Shown here one piece after another: positions 52,250-60,563 of a stretch of 64,000 nt of DNA (the stretch's first letter is position 1; the number at the start of each line of letters is the position of its first letter). The translations under genes were made by a program, and so were the position numbers. Source of the stretch: Roseiarcus sp963809245 (GTDB taxonomy: Bacteria > Pseudomonadota > Alphaproteobacteria > Rhizobiales > Beijerinckiaceae); NCBI GenBank assembly GCA_963809245.1, contig CAWEIU010000003.1, forward strand, positions 496,001-560,000. Direction: 5' to 3'. The notes under the pieces are model-generated. The model had not been told where the DNA came from, ran no database searches, and saw only the letters and a program-made list of their open reading frames with translations.

Positions 52250-53929
52250 GTGCGGATGATGATGGAGCGCAGGGCGAGGATCGTCACCGGGCTGACGCTG
52301 TTCGCCTACGCGGCCTGTCACTTCCTCGGCCATGCGACGGGCATCTTCGGCGTCGCGGCTATGGAGGTCGTCGGCCGGGGGATCCTGCTCGCGCCATGGC
52401 GGACGCCGCTGGGGCGGGGCGTGCTGCTCGTTTTCGTGCTCGTCCATGCGGCGCTCGGCCTGCGCGCCTTGGTCCGGCGCCCGCACTTGCGCATGCCCGC
52501 AATCGAGGCTTGGCAGCTTGCCCTAGGCCTGGCGATTCCGTTTCTGCTCGTCGGGCACGTCGTCAAAGTCCGCGTCGGCGCGACGGCGTTCGATCTCGCC
52601 GACACCTATCATCGCGTGCTTTCGTCGATCTGGGCCACAGCGACGCTCGGGCAACATTTCCTTCTGCTCGGCCTCGTTTGGGCGCACGGCTGCATCGGCC
52701 TGCACCAGTGGCTCAGCCGCCACGAATGGTACCGTCGCCGGCGCGATCTGTTCCTGGCCGGCGCGATCACCCTTCCCTTCTCGGCCGCGCTCGGCGTGAT
52801 GAACGCCGGGTGGGACGTCGCCGACGCGGCGCTGCGCGATCCGGCCGCGGCGACTCCGCTCGGGCCGCCCGCAGAACTCGCAGCGCTGGGGGAGTGGGCA
52901 TGGCGCATCCAGATCGGCTACGGCGCGACGATCGGCCTCGCTCTCCTGTTCTGGCTGTGGCGCAGCGGGCTGCAAAGCCGTTCGACTGCGGTGCGCGTCA
53001 CCTATCCCGACGGGCGCGTCGTCGTCGCCCCGCGCGGCTTCTCCGTGCTCGAAACGAGCCGCTGGGCAGGCATTCCCCACGCCTCGTCCTGTGGCGGCCG
53101 CGGACGCTGCTCCACTTGCCGCATCCGCATCGCCGCAGGCGAGGCGAACGCTCCGGAGATCTTGCCGGCCGAGCGTGAGACGCTCGACCGCGTCAAGGCG
53201 CCGCCACATGTGCGTCTCGCCTGCCAATTGCGGCCGAGCGCCGACATCGAGGTCGTGCCGCTGGTGCCTGTCGCTTCCGCCGAGCGAGCCGCGCACGAGG
53301 GGGAAAGCCGCGAGATGCTCGTGACGGCGATGTTCCTGGACTTGCGCGAATCGACGCGCTTCGCGGCCGGGCGCCTGCCGTTCGACGCGCTTTATGTCGT
53401 CGAGCGCTATGTGCGTCTGGTGACGGCGGCGATCGAAGCCAACGGCGGCGTCGTCACCGGCGTCGCCGGCGACGGCGTGATGAGCCTGTTCGGCGTCGGC
53501 GGCGTCGGCCCGGTCGCCGGGGCGCGCGGCGCGCTCAGGGCGGTCGGCGCCGTGTGGGACGCGATTGACGCACTGTCGAGCGACCTCGCCGGCGAGCTCG
53601 ATCGCCCGCTGCGCTTCGGCGCCGGGCTGCATGCGAGCCATTGCGCGGTGCGCTCGATCCCGCTGCTCGGCCAGCCGTCGCTGCAATTCCTCGGCGACGC
53701 CGGCAACGTCGCCTCGCGCCTCGAAGCCGCGACAAAAGCGCTGAAGTGCGTCAGCATCATCTCGGAGGCGGTGTTCGAGCTCGCGGAGACGCCGATCCCC
53801 GAGGGCCTGGCGCGCGAGGAACTCGCCGTTCGCGGCCTCGACGACCACGTCGCGGCCCGCCTGCTGCGCGAGCGCGGCGAGGCGGACTTCGGCGAATTTG
53901 CGCCGCTCACGGAATCGACGACGGTCTGA
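52250..53929 (+). CDS. Membrane-anchored adenylate/guanylate cyclase with 2Fe-2S ferredoxin domain
   Basis: A 559-residue fusion. Residues about 8-240 hold five or six membrane segments with histidines in H-F-L-G-H and H-V-V-K-V-R, L-G-Q-H-F-L-L, reminiscent of the heme-binding membrane anchors of succinate dehydrogenase-type enzymes. About 245-335 is a plant-type ferredoxin with the cluster cysteines in SCGGRGRCSTCRIRI and L-A-C-Q-L. About 350-545 is a class III cyclase: metal aspartates in F-L-D-L-R-E-S-T-R-F and A-G-D-G-V-M-S-L-F. It should make cAMP or cGMP in response to membrane redox state. GTG 52250 or ATG 52256. Confidence 0.9.
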   Translation: MRMMMERRARIVTGLTLFAYAACHFLGHATGIFGVAAMEVVGRGILLAPWRTPLGRGVLLVFVLVHAALGLRALVRRPHLRMPAIEAWQLALGLAIPFLLVGHVVKVRVGATAFDLADTYHRVLSSIWATATLGQHFLLLGLVWAHGCIGLHQWLSRHEWYRRRRDLFLAGAITLPFSAALGVMNAGWDVADAALRDPAAATPLGPPAELAALGEWAWRIQIGYGATIGLALLFWLWRSGLQSRSTAVRVTYPDGRVVVAPRGFSVLETSRWAGIPHASSCGGRGRCSTCRIRIAAGEANAPEILPAERETLDRVKAPPHVRLACQLRPSADIEVVPLVPVASAERAAHEGESREMLVTAMFLDLRESTRFAAGRLPFDALYVVERYVRLVTAAIEANGGVVTGVAGDGVMSLFGVGGVGPVAGARGALRAVGAVWDAIDALSSDLAGELDRPLRFGAGLHASHCAVRSIPLLGQPSLQFLGDAGNVASRLEAATKALKCVSIISEAVFELAETPIPEGLAREELAVRGLDDHVAARLLRERGEADFGEFAPLTESTTV

Positions 53930-54040
53930 CGCCAGATCGTTTCGGGACGCCACCAGCGCCTTGTCGGCGCAGGGGATCGAAGGGAGATAGAACGCCTTCG
54001 CCGAGGCCGCGCGACGTCGAAGCGGCGAACGGGCTTGTGA

Positions 54041-54313
54041 TCATCTAATGGTGGACAAAGGCCGCCTGCGGCGCCTGCGATGCGGCGGCAGCGATTCCAC
54101 CCGCGTCTGAGCGACCTCGGCAAGCAGCGCACGCAAGTGGGCGCCCCAGGCTGTTTCGGTCTCCACCGCCGGCATGGCCGCCAGCGCGGCAAGCGCGGCG
54201 CGCGCAGGATCGGCCCCGTGGGGCAAACCAACCAGCCAAGCAATCAGCGCGCCCTCCGCGCTTTCGAGCGCGGGCGCGCGCGGCCCGAAGCGCAGACCGT
54301 TCGCCGCCTCCAC
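54041..54313 (-). CDS. Small hypothetical protein downstream of the Rieske oxygenase
   Basis: A 90-residue open frame starting at GTG 54313, 13 bases after the stop of the gbcA-like gene, with GGTGAGT just upstream. The sequence EGALIAWLVGLPHGADPARA, A-L-A-A-L-A-A-M-P-A-V-E-T-E and W-G-A-H-L-R-A-L-L-A-E-V looks natural and mostly helical, and ends in an arginine-rich tail (P-P-H-R-R-R-R-R-R-P). I do not recognise a family. A second frame (GTG 54317) is also open but has an unnatural, arginine-rich composition. If real, it belongs to the riboswitch-controlled transcription unit. Confidence 0.6.
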   Translation of the reverse strand: MEAANGLRFGPRAPALESAEGALIAWLVGLPHGADPARAALAALAAMPAVETETAWGAHLRALLAEVAQTRVESLPPHRRRRRRPLSTIR

Positions 54314-54326
54314 TCACCGTAGAGCC

Positions 54327-55572
54327 CTAACCGACGCGCGCCAGCGGGACACGGCCTTCGTGCAATTCGCGCCGCATGGCCTGACAATACCAGTCGACGA
54401 ACTGGACGACCCCGTCCTCGTGATCGGGCGAATAGGGGCCCGGCTCGAAGGCGGGCGACCGCACGCCGATCTGATTCTCCTCGCAGATGCGGCGATCCTG
54501 GTCGTTGGTCGCGAGCCAGACGTTCGTCAGCTCCTCGAGAGAATAGTCGACCCCCTCGACCGCGTCCTTGTGGACCAGCCACTTGGTCGTCAACTGCGTC
54601 TGCGTGGGGCCGACGGGCAGCAGGCGGAAGGAGATCGCATGATCGCCCAGCACATGGTTCCAGGTGGTCGGATAGTGGAAGAGCAGCAACGAACCGATGC
54701 GCGGCTCGCTCACGTCGTCGCTGAGCGGGCGGCGCACCGCCGGCCGGCCCGACATCGTGTAGCTGACCGCCTCATCCAGCAGAGGCACGCGGGTGACGCG
54801 ATGCTGCCCGCTGTCGGCGAGTTGGAACCGGCTCGGCAGGCCGGCCGCCTCGCAACGTTCCCAATGACCGCGGATCTCGGGGTCGCTCATCGCCCCCTCG
54901 ACGCCGGAAACCGTGGGCGCTTCGGGAAAGGTGCGGCACAATTCAGGATGATTTCCCGCGCAATGGTAGCACTCGCGGTTGTTCTCCCAGACGAGCTTCC
55001 AGTTGGCGTTCTCTACGATCGTGCTCTCGAAGGCGATCTTGGCTCTCGCTCAAGCGATGCGGCGCGAGATAGCTTTCGACCTGAGCGTGGAAGGGCGCGA
55101 AACTCGGCGCATGCGCCGCCAGGCAGACGAAGATGTAGCCGCCGACGCTCTCGCAATGGACGGGCTTCAGCCCGTACTTCTCCTTGTCGAGCCCAGCGTC
55201 CATGTGGCGCGCGCGCAGAAGCGCGCCGGTGAAATCGTAGGTCCACTGGTGATACGGGCAAACAAGGCGGATCGCCTTGCCCTTTTCCGCCGCGCAGATG
55301 CGCGAGCCGCGGTGCCGGCACGAATTGTGGAAGGCGCGCACGCTTCCGTCCGACCCGCGAATGACAAGTATGGGGTATTCGCCGACCTGCAGCGTGAAGT
55401 AGCGTCCGGGTTCCGGGACTTCGCAATCATGTCCGGCGAACAGCCATTGCCGATAATGGATCAATTCGAGATCGAGGCGGTAGAATTCCGGATCGCCGTA
55501 GAACTTGCGCGCGAGCGTGAAGCCGTCGCGGCGCCCCTCGAGTTCGGCCAGCATGTCCTGCTTCGCATTCAT
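54327..55572 (-). pseudogene. Rieske oxygenase, glycine betaine monooxygenase-like, with one apparent single-base insertion
   Basis: About 414 residues when an extra base at 55041 is removed. The Rieske cluster motif C-R-H-R-G ... C-P-Y-H is at about residues 85-110. Past the break the sequence reads VENANWKLVWENNRECYHCA, G-N-H-P-E-L, with both iron histidines, then HYPTTWNHVLGDHAISFRLL, TQLTTKWLVHKDAVEGVDY and GVRSPAFEPGPYSP. These blocks follow GbcA, the oxygenase that turns glycine betaine to dimethylglycine and formaldehyde with O2. The reductase partner gbcB is not nearby. It lies directly behind a cobalamin riboswitch, so should be expressed when B12 is scarce. ATG 55572 follows GAGGG. 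Confidence 0.87.
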
Positions 55573-55704
55573 GTCAGAATCCCTCGTGACCATCGTTGCG
55601 ATCGATGGGACGCGAGCGGACTGAAGAGATGCGAATCCCTCGCAGGGCCGGACGAGGCCGCGAAGCTCCGCCTCCCGATCGCCCGCCGCGATCCATCAGG
55701 CTCC

Positions 55705-55890
55705 TTGGAGGCTGGTTTCCGGGCTCGGAAGCGGTCCTTGACGGACCAGCACGCGACGCCTTCCCAGATCGATGAGATCCAGTGGCCTTTGTCGCGCCTG
55801 AACTTCCCTACCGTTGCGGGGGCAGCGCCGGATTTTCACCGGCTTCCCAATTCTCCGGCTGGGACTTTCGTCCGCGCCGGCACCTCCATT
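55705..55890 (-). promoter_or_regulatory. Cobalamin riboswitch
   Basis: On the minus strand the classical order of conserved blocks is present: AATGGAGGTGCC near the 5' end, the P3-P5 region with GAAGCCGGTGAAAATCCGGC, the B12 box-like GCGCTGCCCCCGCAACGGTA, then GCCACTGGATCTC with ATCTGGGAAGGCG, and GAGCCCGGAAACCAGCC at the 3' end. These match the AdoCbl/MeCbl riboswitch consensus blocks in order. The next gene on that strand is the Rieske oxygenase starting 130 bases downstream. The element is upstream of that gene only; the FAD monooxygenase lies on its 5' side and is not a target. Confidence 0.93.
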
Positions 55891-55953
55891 GGTATCGATA
55901 ACGCGCTTTGAAACGCGCGACAATCGAGGCCGTCGCCGACGGCGCCGCAATTT

Positions 55954-57165
55954 TCAGGCGGCGCCATGACCAAGGTCAGCTCCTTCAGCGTAGTCCGGCA
56001 ATTCGATGTCGTCCCGCAGCATGTGGCCCATCAGGCGCTCCGCGAAGAACGGGATGCCCATCAGCCGCGTGGCCAGATTTCGCAGGGCGATGCCGAGCCC
56101 GCTCGCCGGCGCGAACGACGATGCGAAAGCCGCAGCGGCCTGCTGCTTCTTGCGCAGGAACGGCAAGAGGCGATCCTCATATCGGGCGAGCGCGGCGCTG
56201 GGATCGCCGTCGACCTGGCGCAGTTCGCCCGCCAAGACGTAGGCCTCCGCGATCCCGAGGCCTGTCCCCTCGCCGGCGAGGAGCGAGACGCACGCCGCCG
56301 CGTCGCCGACCAGCGCGGTTCGGCCTTTGACCCAGCTCTCCATGCGAATCTGGCTCACGCGGTCGAAATAAATGCCCCGGCAATCCTTCGCCGCCTCGAG
56401 GATTTGCGGGCATTCCCAACCCATGTCGCCGAACGCCTCGATAAGCGCCGCTCTTCGCTCGTCGTCTGTCGAAGGCAATCGGCCGCGCGGCGCCGAGTCG
56501 CGGTAAACGAACAGGAACAGCGTCTTGTCGCCGCGCATCGAAAAGCGCGAAACTTGCCGCCCAGGCGTGGCGTGGCTGACGTAGACTAGCTCGTCGCGCG
56601 GCCGATAGCCCTCGACGTCGAAGGCGGCGACGCGATAGCCGAGATACGCCTCGAAGTTCTCTTCCGGCCCGAAGACCATTTCGCGCACGCGCGAATGCAG
56701 TCCGTCGGCGCCCACGACGAGATCGAAGTCACGCGGTGGATGACGATCAAACGCGACGCGGACGCCGCCAGGGCGTTCCTCGATGGCGGCGACGCCATCA
56801 CCGAAGATCGTCTCGACTTTGCCTTCGATGGCTCCGTAGATCGCCGCCGAGAGGTCGCTGCGTCGCAGACTGGTGAACCGGCCGCCGGCCAACCGGCCGA
56901 ACGCCTCCGCGGCGATGCCGCCGCGCTTGCGACCCCTCGCGTCGACGAGTCGGACCTCTTTGATCTGATACCCAAGCTCCATGAGACGCGGCGTCAGTCC
57001 CATTCGCTCCGTGATGCGGTATCCGACGCCCCAAAAATCGATGACATAGCCGCCATCGCGCATCCCTGGGGCCTGCTCCACCAGCACAGGTTCGTGACCA
57101 TATTGGAGAAGCCAATACGCGAGCGTCGGTCCCGCGACGCCGGCGCCGTTGATCGCTACTCTCAT
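55954..57165 (-). CDS. FAD-dependent monooxygenase (PHBH/TetX type)
   Basis: A 403-residue flavoprotein hydroxylase. FAD-binding motifs are G-A-G-V-A-G-P-T-L-A-Y at the N-terminus, D-L-V-V-G-A-D-G-L-H-S-R-V-R in the middle and ALVGDAAACVSLLAGEGTG at about residue 285. A putative NAD(P)H- and substrate-contacting segment follows. Members hydroxylate aromatic or other small compounds; the closest fit by eye is the group including TetX-like tetracycline-modifying and similar FAD monooxygenases, but activity on drugs must not be assumed. It lies upstream of the riboswitch and ends before it, so is a separate unit. Confidence 0.9.
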   Translation of the reverse strand: MRVAINGAGVAGPTLAYWLLQYGHEPVLVEQAPGMRDGGYVIDFWGVGYRITERMGLTPRLMELGYQIKEVRLVDARGRKRGGIAAEAFGRLAGGRFTSLRRSDLSAAIYGAIEGKVETIFGDGVAAIEERPGGVRVAFDRHPPRDFDLVVGADGLHSRVREMVFGPEENFEAYLGYRVAAFDVEGYRPRDELVYVSHATPGRQVSRFSMRGDKTLFLFVYRDSAPRGRLPSTDDERRAALIEAFGDMGWECPQILEAAKDCRGIYFDRVSQIRMESWVKGRTALVGDAAACVSLLAGEGTGLGIAEAYVLAGELRQVDGDPSAALARYEDRLLPFLRKKQQAAAAFASSFAPASGLGIALRNLATRLMGIPFFAERLMGHMLRDDIELPDYAEGADLGHGAA

Positions 57166-57259
57166 CGCGAACTCCCTTTCTTGGCCGGGAAACTCGGCGG
57201 CGGACGCTCTGGCGAATGCCGCCTTTGCGCGCGAAGCCGGCCCGAGTCATAAGGACGGC

Positions 57260-58153
57260 GTGCCAAACCCCGAGCCTCCTCGCCTCTTCGACCGCGCGCT
57301 CCTCGCGATGCGCCTGCGCCGCGCGCTTCTCGCCGACGATCGTGGCGCCGATTTCCTCTTGCGTCGCGCCGCGGAAGAACTCGCCGACCGGCTGAGCCTC
57401 ATCAAGCGCGATTTCGCGGTGGCGGCCGACGTCGGCTCACCCGGCCCGCACGCCGCCGAAGTCCTCGCCGCGCGCGGCGGCGGCTTCACGCTGCAACTCG
57501 CCCCGCTCGCGCTCGCCGCCGGCTCCGGCCCCTACGCCCGCGCCGTCGGCGACCTGGAATCGCTGCCGCTCGCGGCGGAGCGTTGCGACCTTATCGTGTC
57601 GCTGCTGGCGCTGCATCACGTCAACGACCTGCCGGGCGCACTGATCCAGATTCGCCGCGCGTTGCGTCCCGACGGCCTGTTTCTCGCCGCACTCGCCGGC
57701 GGCGACACGCTGTCCGAATTGCGCCAGAGCCTGACGATCGCCGAGAGCGACGCGCTCGGCGGCGCCGCCCCGCGCGTCGCGCCCTTCGCCGACGTGCGCG
57801 CGCTCGGGGCGCTGATGCAGCGGGCGGGATTCGCGCTGCCGGTGGTGGACGCGGACGCTGTCGTCGTGCGCTACCCCGATCTCTTCGCCTTGATGCGCGA
57901 TTTGCGGGCCTTCGGCGCCGCCAACGCGCTGAACCTGCGCAGCCGCAAGCCGTTGCGGCGCGAGGTCCTGATGCGCGCCGCCGCCATTTACGCCGAACGC
58001 TTCGCCGACCCGGACGGCCGGCTGCGCGCGACCTTCGAGACGATCTGGCTCACCGGCTGGGCCCCGCACGAGAGCCAGCCGAAAGCGTTGAAGCCCGGCT
58101 CGGCGAAGATGCGCCTCGCCGACGCTTTAAAGCCCCGCGAGGGCGGCGCATGA
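57260..58153 (+). CDS. SAM-dependent methyltransferase, NDUFAF5/BioC-like
   Basis: A 297-residue class I methyltransferase. It begins PNPEPPRLFDRALLAMRLRR, which fits the NDUFAF5-like start D-R-x-L-x-x-x-R-R-x-R, then the degenerate SAM motif AADVGSPGPHAAEVLA, L-A-L-H-H-V-N-D-L-P-G-A and R-R-A-L-R-P-D-G-L-F-L. The tail (ESQPKALKPGSAKMRLADAL) also fits the family. Mitochondrial NDUFAF5 hydroxylates an arginine of complex I; the bacterial role is unclear. GTG 57260 follows AAGGACGGC. It overlaps the next gene by ATGA. Confidence 0.85.
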   Translation: MPNPEPPRLFDRALLAMRLRRALLADDRGADFLLRRAAEELADRLSLIKRDFAVAADVGSPGPHAAEVLAARGGGFTLQLAPLALAAGSGPYARAVGDLESLPLAAERCDLIVSLLALHHVNDLPGALIQIRRALRPDGLFLAALAGGDTLSELRQSLTIAESDALGGAAPRVAPFADVRALGALMQRAGFALPVVDADAVVVRYPDLFALMRDLRAFGAANALNLRSRKPLRREVLMRAAAIYAERFADPDGRLRATFETIWLTGWAPHESQPKALKPGSAKMRLADALKPREGGA

Positions 58154-58824
58154 TCCCCTGGGTCGAACTCGGCAAGTCTTCCGTTCCAGGCGGCGGGCAA
58201 TTGCGCCTGATGCGCCGCGATCAGGAATATTCGATCCGGCTCGGCGTCAAGGAATTGATGAACAGCCGCCTCAGCGGCTCCGAGGAGGCGCTCGCCACGC
58301 TCGCCTGCGCGCGCATCGCCGGGGTCGCGCGGCCGCGCGTGCTGATCGGCGGCCTCGGCATGGGCTTCACCTTGCGCGCCGCGCTCGCGACGCTTCCCCT
58401 GGAGGCGGAGATCGAGGTCGCCGAGATCGCGCCCGCCGTCGTCCAATGGGCCAAAAACGAGATGGCCGCGATCTTCGCCGGCTCGCTCGACGATCCGCGC
58501 GTGCGGGTCGAACTCAAGGACGTGGCGCAAATCATCGGCTCCGCGCGGACGCGCTATGACGCGATTCTGCTCGACGTCGACAACGGACCCGAGGGCATGA
58601 CACGCGAGGCCAACGACGGCCTCTACGCCGCCCGCGGCCTTGGGGCGGCCCGAGCGGCGCTGCGGCCGGGCGGCGTCCTGGCGGTCTGGTCGGCCGCGCC
58701 CGACCGGCGCTTCACGCAAAGGCTGCGCGACGCCGGCTTCGCCACGGAGGAAGTCGCATCGCGCGCGAGAGGCGCGCGCGGCGGCGCGCGACACGTCATC
58801 TGGCTGGCGACCCGGGCGCGCTAA
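58150..58824 (+). CDS. Spermidine synthase-like methyltransferase-fold protein
   Basis: A 224-residue Rossmann protein of the spermidine synthase superfamily: R-V-L-I-G-G-L-G-M-G-F-T-L-R near residue 60, A-E-I-A-P-A-V-V-Q-W-A, then Y-D-A-I-L-L-D-V-D-N-G-P-E-G. The family acidic catalytic Asp-Asp pair of true aminopropyltransferases is not clearly present, so it may be a related enzyme or a small methyltransferase. The ATG 58150 overlaps the stop of the NDUFAF5-like gene, so the two are translated together. The substrate is unknown. Confidence 0.8.
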   Translation: MIPWVELGKSSVPGGGQLRLMRRDQEYSIRLGVKELMNSRLSGSEEALATLACARIAGVARPRVLIGGLGMGFTLRAALATLPLEAEIEVAEIAPAVVQWAKNEMAAIFAGSLDDPRVRVELKDVAQIIGSARTRYDAILLDVDNGPEGMTREANDGLYAARGLGAARAALRPGGVLAVWSAAPDRRFTQRLRDAGFATEEVASRARGARGGARHVIWLATRAR

Positions 58825-58852
58825 GCGAGTTGCGTTTTGCTCGAACCCATGC

Positions 58853-58943
58853 CGTCATTGCGAGCGAAGCGAAGCAATCCAATTGCGCCGACGACGCAAG
58901 CGGATGCATGGATTGCTTCGTCGCTCCGCTCCTCGCAATGACG
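58853..58943. repeat. Palindromic intergenic repeat, short family, copy 3
   Basis: A 91-bp imperfect palindrome with CGTCATTGCGAGCGAAGCGA at the left and GGATTGCTTCG ... CTCGCAATGACG at the right. Its preceding flank (GTTGCGTTTTGCTCGAACC) is close to that of the copy at 11375. It lies between a spermidine synthase-like gene and a convergent DMT transporter gene. Confidence 0.87.
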
Positions 58944-58956
58944 GGGCCGATCCGCT

Positions 58957-59886
58957 CTATTCCGCGCCAGCGCTCGCGCGCTTGGCGATGACCCGCGAAG
59001 CGCTCGCCGCCGTTCCCGTCAGCACAACGCCGCCGAGCACGCAGGTGAGGCCGAGCCAGGAGGATGGGCCGACCGGCTCGCCGAGCGCCCAGGCCCCAGC
59101 GAGAAGGCCGAGGCAGGGCACGATGTAGTTGTTGAGCGCGGCGAAGGTCGCCCCCGCCGACGCGATCAGCCGGAAATAGACGAAATAGGCCAGCGCCGTA
59201 TTGAAGATCCCGAGCGCGAGAAGCGCCGCAAGCGGTCCTATCGGCTTCGTCAGCAGCGCGCCCGGTGACGGGGCTCCTTCGGTGACGAGCATCAGCACGA
59301 AAAGGAGCGCGGTGGAGATCAGCATCGATCCGGTCGCGGTCATCGCCGCCCCGATCTCGCGCGAGACGTCGCGCGACAGCAGCGCGCCGGCGGCGAAGCC
59401 GAGCGCGCCGAGCAGCGCCAGCGCGCGGCCGAGGCCCGGCGCCGACTCCGGCGCCACACTGGCGAAAGTCTGCGGCGAGGCGAGCGAGATGGCGACGCCC
59501 GCAAGTCCGACCGCGAGGCCGAGCGCCGCGCGCATGTTCCAGACCTCGTTGAGCCCGAACAGGCGCGCGATGACGAAGGTGAAGATCGGCATGGCGCCCA
59601 TCATCAGCGCCATGTCGGCGCTCGTCGTCATATGCGCGGCGACGCCGAACAGCAGGAACGGCAGCGCCTGGCCGGCGATCGCCAGCGCCGCCATCTTGCC
59701 CCACAGCCTCGGCGCGCGCGGCCACTTGGCGCGCATCACGAGGGCGGCGCCCACGAGCGCCGCGGCGGCGACGCCGGAGCGGCCGAAGGCGAACGCCGCC
59801 CCGTCGAAGCTTTGCGAGGCGATCTTGATCAGCAGAAACGACGTGCCCCACAGGAGCGAGAGAAAGGCGAGAACGAGATAGGGCAA
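58957..59886 (-). CDS. DMT-family (EamA) transporter
   Basis: A 309-residue integral membrane protein with ten predicted segments in two EamA repeats. Blocks include YLVLAFLSLLWGTSFLLIKI at the N-terminus, LAGVAISLASPQ, and the second repeat GIFNTALAYFVYFRLIASAG with GLTCVLGGVVLTGTAAS. The drug/metabolite family exports amino acids, amines or other metabolites; no substrate is indicated. It converges with the spermidine synthase-like gene and reads away from the AT-rich island beyond 60 kb. Confidence 0.92.
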   Translation of the reverse strand: MPYLVLAFLSLLWGTSFLLIKIASQSFDGAAFAFGRSGVAAAALVGAALVMRAKWPRAPRLWGKMAALAIAGQALPFLLFGVAAHMTTSADMALMMGAMPIFTFVIARLFGLNEVWNMRAALGLAVGLAGVAISLASPQTFASVAPESAPGLGRALALLGALGFAAGALLSRDVSREIGAAMTATGSMLISTALLFVLMLVTEGAPSPGALLTKPIGPLAALLALGIFNTALAYFVYFRLIASAGATFAALNNYIVPCLGLLAGAWALGEPVGPSSWLGLTCVLGGVVLTGTAASASRVIAKRASAGAE

Positions 59887-60032
59887 GGGCGGCCTGCGGG
59901 ACGGAAATCCCGTATCGCTAGCAAGCTGGCGCGGGATTGGCTATTGGCGATAGACCACCGACGACTCCAGCAAATGCCACCGCCGCCTTCGTTCACGCTT
60001 GACACACCTCCTCCGTCAGCTGCGGAATCGAA

Positions 60033-60563
60033 TTATGCTATTGCAGGCAAGGGCTGAGGTGCCGGAATGCTCGTAAGCTGACGATAAGCTGTCTTTGCCC
60101 GCTCAATCCTGCCCTCTCCAGACTTTTCCGGCTTTCGCACAGAGGTCTCTTCCCACGGGTCACCATTTCCAGCTCTACCATAGCCCTCTTCTTCGAACAG
60201 AAAAGCAGCGGTCGCAGCCAATTCTAATTCAATGGCGTCGATATTTGCCGCAGCGGAAACAAAACGAGCACGTCGAGCGTCCACCGGGTGGCTCCCCTCC
60301 ACTTTAAAGATAGAATACCATCCGCCCCAGCTCGTACGTCGCTCAACCTCTGCGACCAACCTCAACCCGGTAGCGATCTGCATTGCGTCGGCGAGTTCAT
60401 CACTGTACGGCCCGTACTGCCGATACTCGAAATGAAAATCGGTCGAAAAGCCAGCCAATTGAGCCAAATACGCAATTTTCTGCAACCGCGTGCGACCAAC
60501 AATTTCTCCGCCGGCATCCCGTACGAAATCCGCCGCTTTTTCGTGGAGGTCATATTCAGTCAT
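60033..60563 (-). CDS. YwgA-like (Panacea-related) protein
   Basis: A 176-residue protein. The N-terminal part contains the R-T-R-L-Q-K-I-A-Y-L-A-Q-L block, then F-E-Y-R-Q-Y-G-P-Y-S-D-E-L, the hallmark of YwgA-like proteins, which are related to Panacea/SocA antitoxin-like domains. The C-terminal 70 residues are less conserved and charged. It starts at ATG 60563, overlapping by eight bases the real stop of the HD hydrolase gene (60556). In Bacillus the homologous ywgA also stands next to an HD phosphohydrolase (ywfO). Codon use is AT-richer than in flanking genes. Function unproven. Confidence 0.8.
   Translation of the reverse strand: MTEYDLHEKAADFVRDAGGEIVGRTRLQKIAYLAQLAGFSTDFHFEYRQYGPYSDELADAMQIATGLRLVAEVERRTSWGGWYSIFKVEGSHPVDARRARFVSAAANIDAIELELAATAAFLFEEEGYGRAGNGDPWEETSVRKPEKSGEGRIERAKTAYRQLTSIPAPQPLPAIA

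Noticed and set aside
55954..57165. FAD monooxygenase as riboswitch target
   Set aside because: It lies on the 5' side of the minus-strand riboswitch; transcription through the riboswitch continues away from it into the Rieske gene.
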